Shown here in pieces: positions 6,719 to 14,218 of a stretch of DNA of 64,000 nt. The notes beneath the pieces were generated by a model, which saw nothing but the letters and a program-made list of their open reading frames with translations, was not told the DNA's origin and ran no database searches. This stretch comes from Nonomuraea endophytica (GTDB taxonomy: Bacteria; Actinomycetota; Actinomycetes; Streptosporangiales; Streptosporangiaceae), in the NCBI RefSeq assembly GCF_014203235.1, contig NZ_JACHIN010000005.1:658632-722631 (forward strand), read 5' to 3'. Every line of letters starts with the position of its first letter. The stretch's first letter is position 1. Both the position numbers and the translations under genes were made by a program.

Positions 6719-8212
6719 TTATTGCTGGTCGAACAGCTGGGCGTAGAGCCTCTCCAAGGCCACCACCACCGCGCCACGCAATACCGGATCGCCCTCGACG
6801 GTTCCGGGCACCACCCGCGTGGGCAACGGGATCAGCGCCGCCAGCCGCTCCTCCACCCTGGCAGCCAGGGCTTCTCCGCCCGTCCTGCCGATGGTTCCCG
6901 CGAGGATCAGGACGCCGGGATCGAGCACCGCGCAGACGGCCCGCGCCCCGAACACGATCCGATCGGCCAGCTCGTCCAGAAACGCGGGCGGCGCCTGCCT
7001 GACAAATTCACCAAGCTCCTCCGCACCCAGCCGCTGCCTGGCCAAGCCACCTGCCTGTCCAGTTGAGGCGGCGGAGGGGTTGCGGGGCGTGCGGTCGAAC
7101 GCCTCGGGGATGGCGGCCGAACTGCTGGATGTGACGCCAGAAGCCCCGAATGAGGCGACCTGGCCGCCGGCAGGGTGGCCGGGAGTGTGCCCGGGTTGGG
7201 TGCGGTTTACGGAGGAGCGTTCCGGCGAGGTGGGCATGGAGTCGGGCGGCGGCGTGGGGGTGCTGCCGGGTGGGGTGGCGGGAGAGGGCTCGGCCAGGGG
7301 GGTGTTGCCGGGTGGGGTGGTGGGAGGGGGCTCGGCCAGGGGGGTGTTGCCGGGTGGGGTGGTGGGAGGGGGCTCGGCCACGGGGGTGTTGCCGGGTGGG
7401 GTGAGGCCGTGGGATTGGGCGAGGGCCAGGAGGGCGGGGCCGGTTATGAGGTCGGGGAAGGTCGAGCCGGTCAGGCCGAGGGGGAGGTAGGAGATTTCGC
7501 CGGCGCCGCCTGATCGGCCTCGGTGCAGGCGGCCGTTCAGGATGACGGCCATGCCGACGCCTGTGCCCAGCGACAGCAGGGCGAAGGTGGTCTCGCCTTG
7601 GGCGGCGCCCAGGCGGTGTTCGGCCAGGCCGACCAGGTTGACCTCGTTCTCGACCAGGACGGGTAGGCCGCCCAGGCGGGCGCGCAGGCCGGGCAGGAGG
7701 TTGGCGTGCCAGGTGGGCAGTGCACCGACGTAGGAGACGTCTCCGGTCTCGGGGTCGATCAGGCCTGGGGTGCCGACCACTACGCCGCCCAGGCGGCCGG
7801 GGTCCAGCTGGGCGTCCAGGAGGGCGTCGGTGATGGTGTCGAAGACGAGTTGGTCGGGTTCGGCGGCCGGGTCGAGGAGGCGGCGGGCGGAACCTACCTG
7901 GTTGCCTGTCAGGTCGTTGACCGAGGCCAGCACCTCGCCTGCCCGCACTTCCACGCCCGCCACGTGCGCGCGGTCGGCGACCACGCCGTAGAGGACGGCG
8001 TTCGGGCCGCGGCGCCGGGCCGGGGATTCACCCACCGGGGTGATGAGGTTGCCGGCCTCCAGGCGGTCGACCAGGTCGCCGATGGTGGCGCGGGAGAGTC
8101 CGGTGCGCTGCTGCAGCTCCGCTCTGGACAGGCTGCCGTGCTCCAGCAGCAGGTCGAAGGCCGCCCGGTCGTTGATGAGGCGGGCGGTGTGGGGCGAGGC
8201 GGTGCGCGGCAT
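6719..8212 (-). CDS. ROK family transcriptional regulator with internal repeat insertion
   Basis: This is a 497-residue NagC/XylR-type regulator. A winged helix occupies ~15-65 (LSRAELQQRTGLSRATIGDLVDRL). The ROK sugar-kinase fold follows: GVVVGTPGLID at ~143, VENEVNLVGLAEHRLG at ~187 and SLGTGVGMAVILNGRLHRG at ~214. The cysteine-rich zinc motif of ROK kinases is not visible, which fits a regulator. Residues ~271-392 are a Pro/Thr/Ser-rich insertion with 14-residue repeats between two helices of the fold; ROK homology resumes at LGAEELGEFVRQAPP. Subtracting it gives ~375 residues, the usual size. It is divergent from the GH20 hexosaminidase gene across only 58 bp, so it probably represses that gene in response to an amino sugar (inference). 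Confidence 0.9.
   Translation of the reverse strand: MPRTASPHTARLINDRAAFDLLLEHGSLSRAELQQRTGLSRATIGDLVDRLEAGNLITPVGESPARRRGPNAVLYGVVADRAHVAGVEVRAGEVLASVNDLTGNQVGSARRLLDPAAEPDQLVFDTITDALLDAQLDPGRLGGVVVGTPGLIDPETGDVSYVGALPTWHANLLPGLRARLGGLPVLVENEVNLVGLAEHRLGAAQGETTFALLSLGTGVGMAVILNGRLHRGRSGGAGEISYLPLGLTGSTFPDLITGPALLALAQSHGLTPPGNTPVAEPPPTTPPGNTPLAEPPPTTPPGNTPLAEPSPATPPGSTPTPPPDSMPTSPERSSVNRTQPGHTPGHPAGGQVASFGASGVTSSSSAAIPEAFDRTPRNPSAASTGQAGGLARQRLGAEELGEFVRQAPPAFLDELADRIVFGARAVCAVLDPGVLILAGTIGRTGGEALAARVEERLAALIPLPTRVVPGTVEGDPVLRGAVVVALERLYAQLFDQQ
7235..7402. repeat. 42-bp tandem repeat, four units, in frame in the ROK gene
   Basis: Four tandem units code 14-residue blocks of the form TPPGNTPLAEPPPT; the middle units are nearly identical at DNA level and the last is diverged. 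The array is the start of a larger low-complexity insertion that runs to about 7037. The unit length equals that of the LLM repeat, although the sequence is different. Confidence 0.95.
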
Positions 8213-8235
8213 GGGCCAAGATGTACCACACAGGC

Positions 8236-8264
8236 TTTCTTTCTGGATACCATCCTGTTAATTT
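8236..8264 (+). promoter_or_regulatory. Candidate promoter of the GH20 gene; probable leaderless start
   Basis: A TAATTT hexamer (8259-8264) lies 6 bases before the GH20 ATG at 8271, with TTTCTT (8236-8241) 17 bases further upstream. No ribosome site precedes the ATG, so a leaderless transcript is plausible. The same 58-bp region contains ACAGG...CCTGT (about 8229-8257) as a possible operator for the divergent ROK regulator. The match to consensus is modest. Confidence 0.4.
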
Positions 8265-8270
8265 GCTGGC

Positions 8271-9932
8271 ATGAGCGATCGATACGCACTTCTCGTCCCT
8301 GCTCCCCGGCATGCCGCGGCCCAGCCCGGCTCGTTCACGCTCGACGCGGGCACGCTTCTGCACGCGGAACCCGAGGTCACCCACCTGGTACGGCGGCTCC
8401 TGCACCCCCTGAACCTGCCCCTCGCGCCGGGCTCCGCGCCTGAGGGCGTGCTCTCCGTCCGGGTGGAGGACGGCGGGCAGGCCGAGGGCTATCGGCTGCG
8501 CGTCTCCGGCGACGGCATCAGCATCACGGCGACGGACCTGGCAGGGGTACGGCATGCCGTACAGGCGCTGAAGCAGTTGCTCACGGCGGACGCGTGGCGG
8601 GCGGCGGCGCTGCCGGGACGGTGGGAGGCGCCGTGCGGCGAGATCGAGGACGCGCCCGCGGTCGGCTGGCGCGGCGGGATGCTCGACGTGTCACGACATT
8701 TCATGACCAAGGGGGCGGTGCTCAAGTACGTCGACCTCCTCGCCATGCACCGCATGAACCGCCTCCACCTCCACCTCACCGACGACCAGGGCTGGCGGGT
8801 CGAGAGCCGCCGGCACCCGGCGATCAACCGCAGGTCCACGCACCGGCCCGACACGCTCATCGGCCACCGGCGCCACTCCAACGACTACGACGGCACTCCG
8901 CACGGCGGCTACTACACCCTCGACGACCTCGCCGAGATCTCCGCCTACGCGGCCGAGCGCGGCATCACCGTCGTGCCCGAACTCGACCTGCCAGGCCACG
9001 CATCCGCCCTGCTGGCCGCCTTCCCCGAACTCGGCACCGGCAGCCGCGAGGTGCTCGGCGGCTGGGGCGTCTCGGCGGGCGTGCTCAAGCCGATCCCGGC
9101 GGCCGTCACGCTGGTGTGCGAACTGCTGGACGAGGTGCTGGAGGCCGTCGACACCCCGTACGTGCACCTCGGCGGCGACGAGTGCCCGACCGAGGACTGG
9201 CCGCTCGACCCCGAGGTGTCCGCGCACATGGCCGCGCTCGGCGTCACGCGGGCGCGCGACATGCACGGCTGGTTCCTGCGCGAGATCGCCGAACACCTGG
9301 CCACGCGGGGCAAGCGCATGATCGTCTGGGACGAGGGCTTCCAGAGCGGCGGCGTGCGCGCGGACTCGATCGTGATGTGCTGGCGCGGCGACGCGATCGC
9401 CCGCCAGGCCGCCGCGGCCGGGTACGACGTGGTCCGCGCCCCCACCTACCCCACCTACTTCGACTACGACCAGTCCACGTCGCCCGGCGAGCCGCTGTCC
9501 ATCGGCGGCCCGATCACGCTGGAGGACGCGGCGACCTTCGAGGTCCTGCCCGGCGCCTGGTCGGAGGAGGAGCGCGGGCGGGTGCTGGGCGGGCAGTTCC
9601 AGGTGTGGCGCGAGTACATCCCGGACGACCGCCACCTCGACTACATGACCTTCCCGAGGGCGTGCGCGATCGCCGAGGCCGTCTGGTCAGGCCGCCCCGC
9701 CGACTTCGCCGACCTGACCCGCCGCCTGAGCGAGGCCCACCTGGCCCGGCTGGAGGCCGCGGGCTGCGAGTACCGCCCGCTCGACGGCCCGCACCCGTGG
9801 CAGTCCGGCGGCACCGGCCGCCGCGCCCGCGAAACCAACGACCCGCACCGCACCCGCCAGAACTGGCTCGCCTGGAGCGCCCAACTTCCCCCCACCGACG
9901 TCCACGTCTCCGCCGTCGAGCGCACCTCTTAG
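8271..9932 (+). CDS. Beta-N-acetylhexosaminidase (GH20), cytoplasmic
   Basis: This is a 553-residue glycoside hydrolase family 20 enzyme that removes terminal GlcNAc/GalNAc by substrate-assisted catalysis. A GH20b-type N-domain occupies ~1-125. The barrel begins at GWRGGMLDVSRHFM, with MHRMNRLHLHLTDDQGWRVE, then VVPELDLPGHASA. The catalytic Asp-Glu pair is D303-E304 in YVHLGGDECP. There is no signal peptide, so it probably acts on imported chitobiose or other amino-sugar oligomers. It is divergent from a ROK regulator, the classic arrangement for amino-sugar control. The ATG at 8271 has no Shine-Dalgarno sequence and may be read from a leaderless mRNA. The C-terminal ~40 residues are Arg/His/Pro-rich and outside the fold. 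Confidence 0.93.
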   Translation: MSDRYALLVPAPRHAAAQPGSFTLDAGTLLHAEPEVTHLVRRLLHPLNLPLAPGSAPEGVLSVRVEDGGQAEGYRLRVSGDGISITATDLAGVRHAVQALKQLLTADAWRAAALPGRWEAPCGEIEDAPAVGWRGGMLDVSRHFMTKGAVLKYVDLLAMHRMNRLHLHLTDDQGWRVESRRHPAINRRSTHRPDTLIGHRRHSNDYDGTPHGGYYTLDDLAEISAYAAERGITVVPELDLPGHASALLAAFPELGTGSREVLGGWGVSAGVLKPIPAAVTLVCELLDEVLEAVDTPYVHLGGDECPTEDWPLDPEVSAHMAALGVTRARDMHGWFLREIAEHLATRGKRMIVWDEGFQSGGVRADSIVMCWRGDAIARQAAAAGYDVVRAPTYPTYFDYDQSTSPGEPLSIGGPITLEDAATFEVLPGAWSEEERGRVLGGQFQVWREYIPDDRHLDYMTFPRACAIAEAVWSGRPADFADLTRRLSEAHLARLEAAGCEYRPLDGPHPWQSGGTGRRARETNDPHRTRQNWLAWSAQLPPTDVHVSAVERTS

Positions 9933-10025
9933 ATCACAACCTCTTCCATACGTTACGGCCCAGCCGCCCCGCCCCCACCCCCCGCACGGGGCTGGGGGCA
10001 CTCCAGGGAAACGGCAGGCAGGCCG

Positions 10026-10058
10026 CGCGGGGCGGGCCGCCGTTACGCCCGCCCCGTG
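10026..10058. terminator. GC-rich hairpin between convergent genes
   Basis: A perfect 10-bp stem CGGGGCGGGC/GCCCGCCCCG (10028-10037 and 10047-10056) with a 9-base loop, extendable by one wobble and one GC pair. It lies 95 bp after the GH20 stop, between convergent GH20 and SRPBCC genes. No U-tract follows, as is common in high-GC actinomycetes. Confidence 0.55.
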
Positions 10059-10059
10059 G

Positions 10060-10434
10060 GCCCGCCAAGTGGCCAAGCAAGTGGACCCGCCAGGTGGCCA
10101 AGCAAGTGGACTGGCCAAGTGGCCAAGCAACAACACGCGGCCAAAAAAAGGGGCCACACGAGCAGAAGAGGCAGATCGGAGCCGGTGGGAGAACCGGCAG
10201 CAGAGCCGGTCAGCAGAGCCGGTGGGAGAAGTAGCCAGCAGAGCCGGTGGGAGAAGTAGCCAGCAGAGCCGGTGGGAGAAGTGGCCGACAGGGCCAGCGA
10301 GCAGGATCGGCGGGCAGGGCCGGTCGGCGGAGCCAGCGGGAGACGTGGCCAGCAGAGCCAGCGGGCAGAGCCAGCGGGCAGGATCGGTGGGCAGAGCCGG
10401 CAGGCAGAGCCGGTGGGCGGAGTTGGTCGGTGGG
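10060..10434. repeat. Intergenic tandem repeats (GTGGCCAAGCAAGTGGA-type and 25-bp units)
   Basis: From about 10069 to 10128 there are three imperfect copies of a unit built on GTGGCCAAGCAAGTGGA. From 10214 there are three copies of a 25-bp unit starting CAGAGCCGGTGGGAGAAG (starts at 10214, 10239 and 10264). Degenerate AGCCGGCGGGCAGAGCC-like elements follow up to 10434. With the flank from 9933, this 502-bp gap between GH20 and SRPBCC holds no believable gene; translated frames are pure repeat peptides. Confidence 0.85.
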
Positions 10435-10908
10435 TCAAGGTGTCAGGTTGGCCAACACCGTGTCCAGACGGCTGAATCCCTCGCCCACCCCACGCTCCAT
10501 GGGTGACCGGAGCGCCACATCCCGCACCTCACGCGACGAATACCTGATCACCGTGGTCAAAGTGGTCCGCCCGGCGTGCTCGTCCAGGATCTGTGTGGTC
10601 AGGGACTCCCCCGCCACCCACTGGTCGTCATACGACTCGGTGAACACCAGCCGCGCCTCAGCCACGATCTCCCGATAAATCCCGCCATGTGCCATCAAAG
10701 CCCCACCAGGCCCGGCCGACACGAACCGCCACGCGCCGCCCACCCGCAGGTCGATCTCGCACCGCACGATCTGCCACCCCTGCGCCCCCAGCCACCGCGG
10801 CACCAGCGAAGGATCGGTCAGCGCCGCCCACAGCAGGTGGCGGGGCGCGTCGAACGGCCGGATCATGATGATCTCGGTGTCGCCGAGCGCCTCGACGGAG
10901 AGCGTCAC
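10435..10908 (-). CDS. SRPBCC (AHSA1/START-like) domain protein
   Basis: A 157-residue protein of the activator-of-Hsp90-ATPase/SRPBCC fold: MIRPFDAPRHLLWAALTDPSLVPRWLG opens the helix-grip fold, with the conserved DLRVGGAWRF turn and a C-terminal helix (GEGFSRLDTVLANL). The fold binds hydrophobic ligands; the specific ligand is unknown. It overlaps the ArsR gene by ATGA (10905-10908). ArsR-SRPBCC pairs are common in actinobacteria and usually act as a small regulated unit with the ArsR protein controlling its own operon. Confidence 0.88.
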   Translation of the reverse strand: MTLSVEALGDTEIIMIRPFDAPRHLLWAALTDPSLVPRWLGAQGWQIVRCEIDLRVGGAWRFVSAGPGGALMAHGGIYREIVAEARLVFTESYDDQWVAGESLTTQILDEHAGRTTLTTVIRYSSREVRDVALRSPMERGVGEGFSRLDTVLANLTP

Positions 10909-11243
10909 GGCCGCTCCTTCAGCTCGTCCAGCAACGCGTCCAGCCGCTGGTAGCTCTCCTGCCAGAAGTCCCGGTAGTTCTCCAGCCAGTCGGTGGCCTC
11001 CTTGAGCGGGCGGGCCTCCAACCGGCAGGGACGGCGCTGGGCGTCGCGTCCGCGCGAGATCAGCCCGGCCCGTTCCAGCACCTTCAGATGCTTGGAGATC
11101 GCGGGCTGGCTCATCGCGAACGGCTCCGCCAGTTCGCTGACGGTCGCCTCCCCCGCACGCAACCTGGCCAGGATGGCCCGGCGGGTCGGATCGGCCAGCG
11201 CGGCGAACGTGGCGTCGAGATGTTCATAACTGTCCAGTTCCAT
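10905..11243 (-). CDS. ArsR-family winged-helix regulator
   Basis: A 112-residue single-domain winged helix. DATFAALADPTRRAILARLRAGEATVSELAEPFAMSQPAISKHL is the typical ArsR start, with the recognition helix around residues 42-56. No cysteine metal-binding motif is present, so it belongs to the non-metal ArsR group usually found with SRPBCC partners. The ATG at 11243 is 11 bases downstream of a near-perfect promoter and has no ribosome site of note. It is first in a two-gene operon. Confidence 0.92.
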   Translation of the reverse strand: MELDSYEHLDATFAALADPTRRAILARLRAGEATVSELAEPFAMSQPAISKHLKVLERAGLISRGRDAQRRPCRLEARPLKEATDWLENYRDFWQESYQRLDALLDELKERP

Positions 11244-11254
11244 AACTAGACGGT

Positions 11255-11284
11255 TTTATACGATGCGCCCGCGCCATATGTCAA
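11255..11284 (-). promoter_or_regulatory. Sigma-70-type promoter of arsR-SRPBCC
   Basis: On the minus strand, TTGACA (11284-11279) is separated by 18 bases from TATAAA (11260-11255), followed 11 bases later by the ArsR ATG. The -35 overlaps the stop codon of the upstream LacI gene (11281-11283). It is one of the best consensus promoters in the window. Confidence 0.75.
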
Positions 11285-12279
11285 GAGGACCTGACCACCT
11301 GCGGACCCGAGCCGGTCGAGCCGCGCACGATCAGCTCCGGCTGGAAGACCAGCTCGGAGTGCCTCGGCGGCGCACCGCCGAACGCCTCCATCAACGTCTG
11401 CACCGCCGCCGTCACCATCGCCCTGATCGGCTGCCGAACCGTCGTGAGCGGCGGGTCGGTGAACGCGATCAGCGGCGAGTCGTCATAGCCGACCACCGAG
11501 ACGTCGCCCGGCACGGAGAGCCCGCGCTCGCGGCACGCGCGGATCGCGCCGAGCGCCATGAGGTCGCTGGCGCACACGATGCCCGTGCAGTCCTGGTCGA
11601 GGAGCTGGGCGGCGGCGGCCTGCCCGCCCTCCACAGAGAACAGCGAGTGGGCCACCTGTCCGGGGCCGCCCACGGCCTCGCGGTAGCCCTCGATCTTCCT
11701 GATCACCGGGACGAACCGGGCCGGCCCCACCGCCAGGCCGATGCGCGCGTGCCCGAGGTCCACGAGATGCTGTACGGCCAGCCGCGCCGCCAGCCGGTCA
11801 TCGGGGGAGATGAAGGGCGCCGGGACGTCGGCCGCGTAGCCGTTCAGCAGCACGATCGGCACGCCCTGGCCGATCAGCTGCACGTAGCGGTCGGAGCGCG
11901 CGGCGGTGTCGGCGTGCAGGCCGGACAGGAACACGATGCCGCTCACCCCGCGCTCCACCAGCAGTTCGGTGAACTCGTCCTCGGCCGCGCCGCCGGGCGT
12001 CTGGGTGCACAGCAGCGGCGTGTAGCCGTGCTGGACCAGCGCGCGCTCGAAGGCCTGGGCGAACGCCGGGAAGATCGGGTTCTCCAGCTCGGGCGTCACC
12101 AGGCCGACCAGTCCGGCGCTGCGCTGGCGCAGGCGGGGCGAACGCTCGTACCCCAGCACGTCGAGCGCGGCGAGGACGGCCTGCCGGGTCGCGGGCGAGA
12201 CGCCCGGCCGGCCGTTGAGCACCCTGCTGACCGTGGCCTCGCTCACCTCGGCCTGGGCGGCGATGTCGGCGAGCCTCAC
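11281..12279 (-). CDS. LacI-family regulator of the maltodextrin operon (MalR-like)
   Basis: A 332-residue LacI protein: helix-turn-helix at the extreme N-terminus (LADIAAQAEVSEATVSRVLNG), hinge helix, then a periplasmic-binding-protein-like effector domain ending in LVVRGSTG-type C-terminus (ELIVRGSTG). The start is GTG at 12279, which overlaps the permease stop (GTGA, 12276-12279). It is the last gene of malEFG-lacI, so it is produced with the transporter; Streptomyces malR is instead a separate transcription unit. Likely targets are the TGCAA elements at 15589-15669 between malE and the amylase-pullulanase. The assignment to maltodextrin control rests on context. Confidence 0.87.
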   Translation of the reverse strand: MRLADIAAQAEVSEATVSRVLNGRPGVSPATRQAVLAALDVLGYERSPRLRQRSAGLVGLVTPELENPIFPAFAQAFERALVQHGYTPLLCTQTPGGAAEDEFTELLVERGVSGIVFLSGLHADTAARSDRYVQLIGQGVPIVLLNGYAADVPAPFISPDDRLAARLAVQHLVDLGHARIGLAVGPARFVPVIRKIEGYREAVGGPGQVAHSLFSVEGGQAAAAQLLDQDCTGIVCASDLMALGAIRACRERGLSVPGDVSVVGYDDSPLIAFTDPPLTTVRQPIRAMVTAAVQTLMEAFGGAPPRHSELVFQPELIVRGSTGSGPQVVRSS

Positions 12280-13124
12280 AGCTTCGTGGCGCCCGCGGTC
12301 AGCCCCGTCACCAGGTGGCGCTGGACCAGCAGGAAGACCGCCGCGGCCGGGATCGCGATGAGCGCGGCGGCCGCGGTCAGCAGCCCCCAGTCCGACCAGT
12401 GCTGCCCGACGAACTGCTGGAGGCCGACGCCGAGCGTGCGCTTCTCCTCCTGCGACATGAACACGGTCGCGTAGGCGACCTCGCCCCAGGCGGTCATGAA
12501 GCAGTAGAAAGCGGTGACGGCCAGGCCGGGCCGGGCCAAAGGCAGCACGACCCGCCAGAACGCGCCGAACGGGCTGAGCCCGTCGACCATCCCGGCCTGG
12601 TCGATCTCCTGCGGGATGGTGTCGAAGTAGCTCTTCATCATCCAGGCGCAGAACGGCACCGCCACCGTCATGTACGCGATGACCAGCCCGGGAAGCTGGT
12701 TGAGCAGCTTGAGCGAGGCCATCAGGTTGTACAGGGGCACGATGAGGATCGCCACCGGGAACATCTGGGTGATCAGCAGCAGCCACATGACGCCCCGGTA
12801 GCCGGGGAAGCGGAAGCGGCTGATCGCGTACCCGGTGGTCGCGGCCAGGAACACACCGAGCAGCATGGTCAGCCCGGCGACGAGCACCGAGTTGAGCAGC
12901 CACGTCGGGAACGCGGTCTCCGACAGCACCCGGCCGTAGTTGCCGAGCGAGGGGCTGTTGAACAGCTCCAGCTCGGTGGAGAGCCAGCCGTCGCGCGGCT
13001 TGAGCGAGGTCAGGATCAGCCACACGACCGGAAAGATCGAGATCAGCGACGCGACGATCAGCGTCACGTGCAGCGCGATCGACGCCAGCGGGCCTCTCTC
13101 ACCCCTCTTATGCTGCTTTTTCAC
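12276..13124 (-). CDS. malG: Maltodextrin ABC transporter permease (MalG-type)
   Basis: A 282-residue inner-membrane permease with six predicted membrane helices. The EAA cytoplasmic loop that docks on the ATPase is at about 190-210 (EIDQAGMVDGLSPFGAFWRVVLPLARPG). The C-terminus lies close to the last helix, as in MalG. The start was set at GTG 13124, which overlaps the malF stop (GTGA, 13121-13124) and is 4 bases after GGGGAGG; the adjacent GTG at 13127 is too close to that ribosome site. No dedicated ATPase gene is present, so the importer probably uses a shared MsiK-type ATPase, as known for actinobacterial sugar porters. Confidence 0.9.
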   Translation of the reverse strand: MKKQHKRGERGPLASIALHVTLIVASLISIFPVVWLILTSLKPRDGWLSTELELFNSPSLGNYGRVLSETAFPTWLLNSVLVAGLTMLLGVFLAATTGYAISRFRFPGYRGVMWLLLITQMFPVAILIVPLYNLMASLKLLNQLPGLVIAYMTVAVPFCAWMMKSYFDTIPQEIDQAGMVDGLSPFGAFWRVVLPLARPGLAVTAFYCFMTAWGEVAYATVFMSQEEKRTLGVGLQQFVGQHWSDWGLLTAAAALIAIPAAAVFLLVQRHLVTGLTAGATKL

Positions 13125-14215
13125 CACACCTCCCCGGTCTTACGGAGCGCCCGCCGGTACCCGAAGGCCATGAGCACGAGCAGCAACAGGATGATGACGC
13201 CCCAGGTGGCCGAGCCGGAGTAGTTCCTGACGCCGGTGAAGGCCTCGCGGAAGGCGTAGGTCACCAGGATCTCCGTCTCGCTGCCCGGTCCGCCGCCGGT
13301 CACGAGGAAGATGACGGGGAACATGTTGAACGTCCAGATCGTGCCCAGCAGGATCACCGTGCTGGAGACGGCCCGCAGCGACGGCAGCGTGATGTTGGTG
13401 AACCGCTGCCACGGCGAGGCGCCGTCCACCTCGGCCGCCTCGTACAACTCCTTGGGGATCGACTGCAGGCCGCCGAGCATGGCGACCATCATGAACGGCA
13501 CGCCGAGCCACACGTTGACCGCGATCACCGCGATCCTGGCGGTGAACGGGTCGTTCAGCCAGCCCACCGCGCCGATCCCGGCCGCCTCCAGCATCGCGTT
13601 GATGACGCCGTAGTCGCTGTTGTAGAGGTAGCGCCAGATGAACGCGGCCACGAACGCGGGGATCGCCCACGGCAGGATCAGCAGCACCCGGTAGACCGAG
13701 CGGAAACGCAGCTTGCGGTGCAGGAGTACGGCCAGCCCGAGCCCGAGCCCGTAGTGCAGGGCCACGCAGGCCACGGTCCAGGTGACCGTCCAGCCGAGTT
13801 TGGCCCAGAACAGGCCGCTGCCGAGGATGTCCAGGTAGTTCTCCAGCCCCACGAACTCGTAGCGGGACGGGATGACGTTGACCCCGATCGTCCGGCCGAC
13901 GTTGGCCTCGGTGGCGTCGGTGAGCGACAGGTAGACGCCGCGGGCCAGCGGCCACCCGATCAGCACCGCCATGACGATGAGCACGGGGGCCACCATCGCC
14001 CAGGCGTACCAGTGGCGCAGCCAGGCCCGGCGCGGGCCGCGGGCACGCCCCGCGACCCGCCGCCCACCCGGCACTCGCTCAGCGGAGCCCAGGCCCGAGC
14101 CCGGCACCCGCTCAGATGTGCCCGAGTCCGGCACGCGCTCATTTGTGCCCGAGTCCGGCACGCGCTCATTTGTGCCCGAGTCCGGCACGCGCTCATTTGT
14201 GCCCGAGTCCGGCAC
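13121..14215 (-). CDS. malF: Maltodextrin ABC transporter permease (MalF-type) with repeat N-terminus
   Basis: A 364-residue permease. Membrane helices begin at about residue 70 (WAMVAPVLIVMAVLIGWPLARG) and the EAA loop is near 255-285 (ELYEAAEVDGASPWQRFTNITLPSLR). Residues 1-~45 are not family-like: four copies of VPDSGTNER, or near variants, form a hydrophilic cytoplasmic extension. The first GTG (14215) lies 3 bases after the malE stop and has GGAG 7 bases upstream, inside the malE end, so it can be used. Each repeat also offers an in-frame GTG, so shorter starts cannot be excluded. It works with malE and malG. Confidence 0.9.
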   Translation of the reverse strand: MPDSGTNERVPDSGTNERVPDSGTNERVPDSGTSERVPGSGLGSAERVPGGRRVAGRARGPRRAWLRHWYAWAMVAPVLIVMAVLIGWPLARGVYLSLTDATEANVGRTIGVNVIPSRYEFVGLENYLDILGSGLFWAKLGWTVTWTVACVALHYGLGLGLAVLLHRKLRFRSVYRVLLILPWAIPAFVAAFIWRYLYNSDYGVINAMLEAAGIGAVGWLNDPFTARIAVIAVNVWLGVPFMMVAMLGGLQSIPKELYEAAEVDGASPWQRFTNITLPSLRAVSSTVILLGTIWTFNMFPVIFLVTGGGPGSETEILVTYAFREAFTGVRNYSGSATWGVIILLLLVLMAFGYRRALRKTGEVW

Positions 14216-14218
14216 CGG
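14108..14218. repeat. 27-bp tandem repeat at the malE-malF junction
   Basis: Four 27-bp units (the first three identical) begin immediately after the malE stop and code VPDSGTNER blocks in the malF frame. Every unit starts with GTG, so the array multiplies candidate start codons for malF. A fifth diverged unit is visible further into the gene. Confidence 0.95.

Noticed and set aside
10214..10288. 25-bp repeats resembling a CRISPR array
   Set aside because: The units are directly adjacent with no unique spacers, and no cas genes are present.
10043..10438. Long open frame on minus through the 10-kb intergenic region
   Set aside because: The peptide is only repeats of Leu/Trp/Pro/Ser blocks created by the tandem DNA; no ribosome site and no family-like segment.
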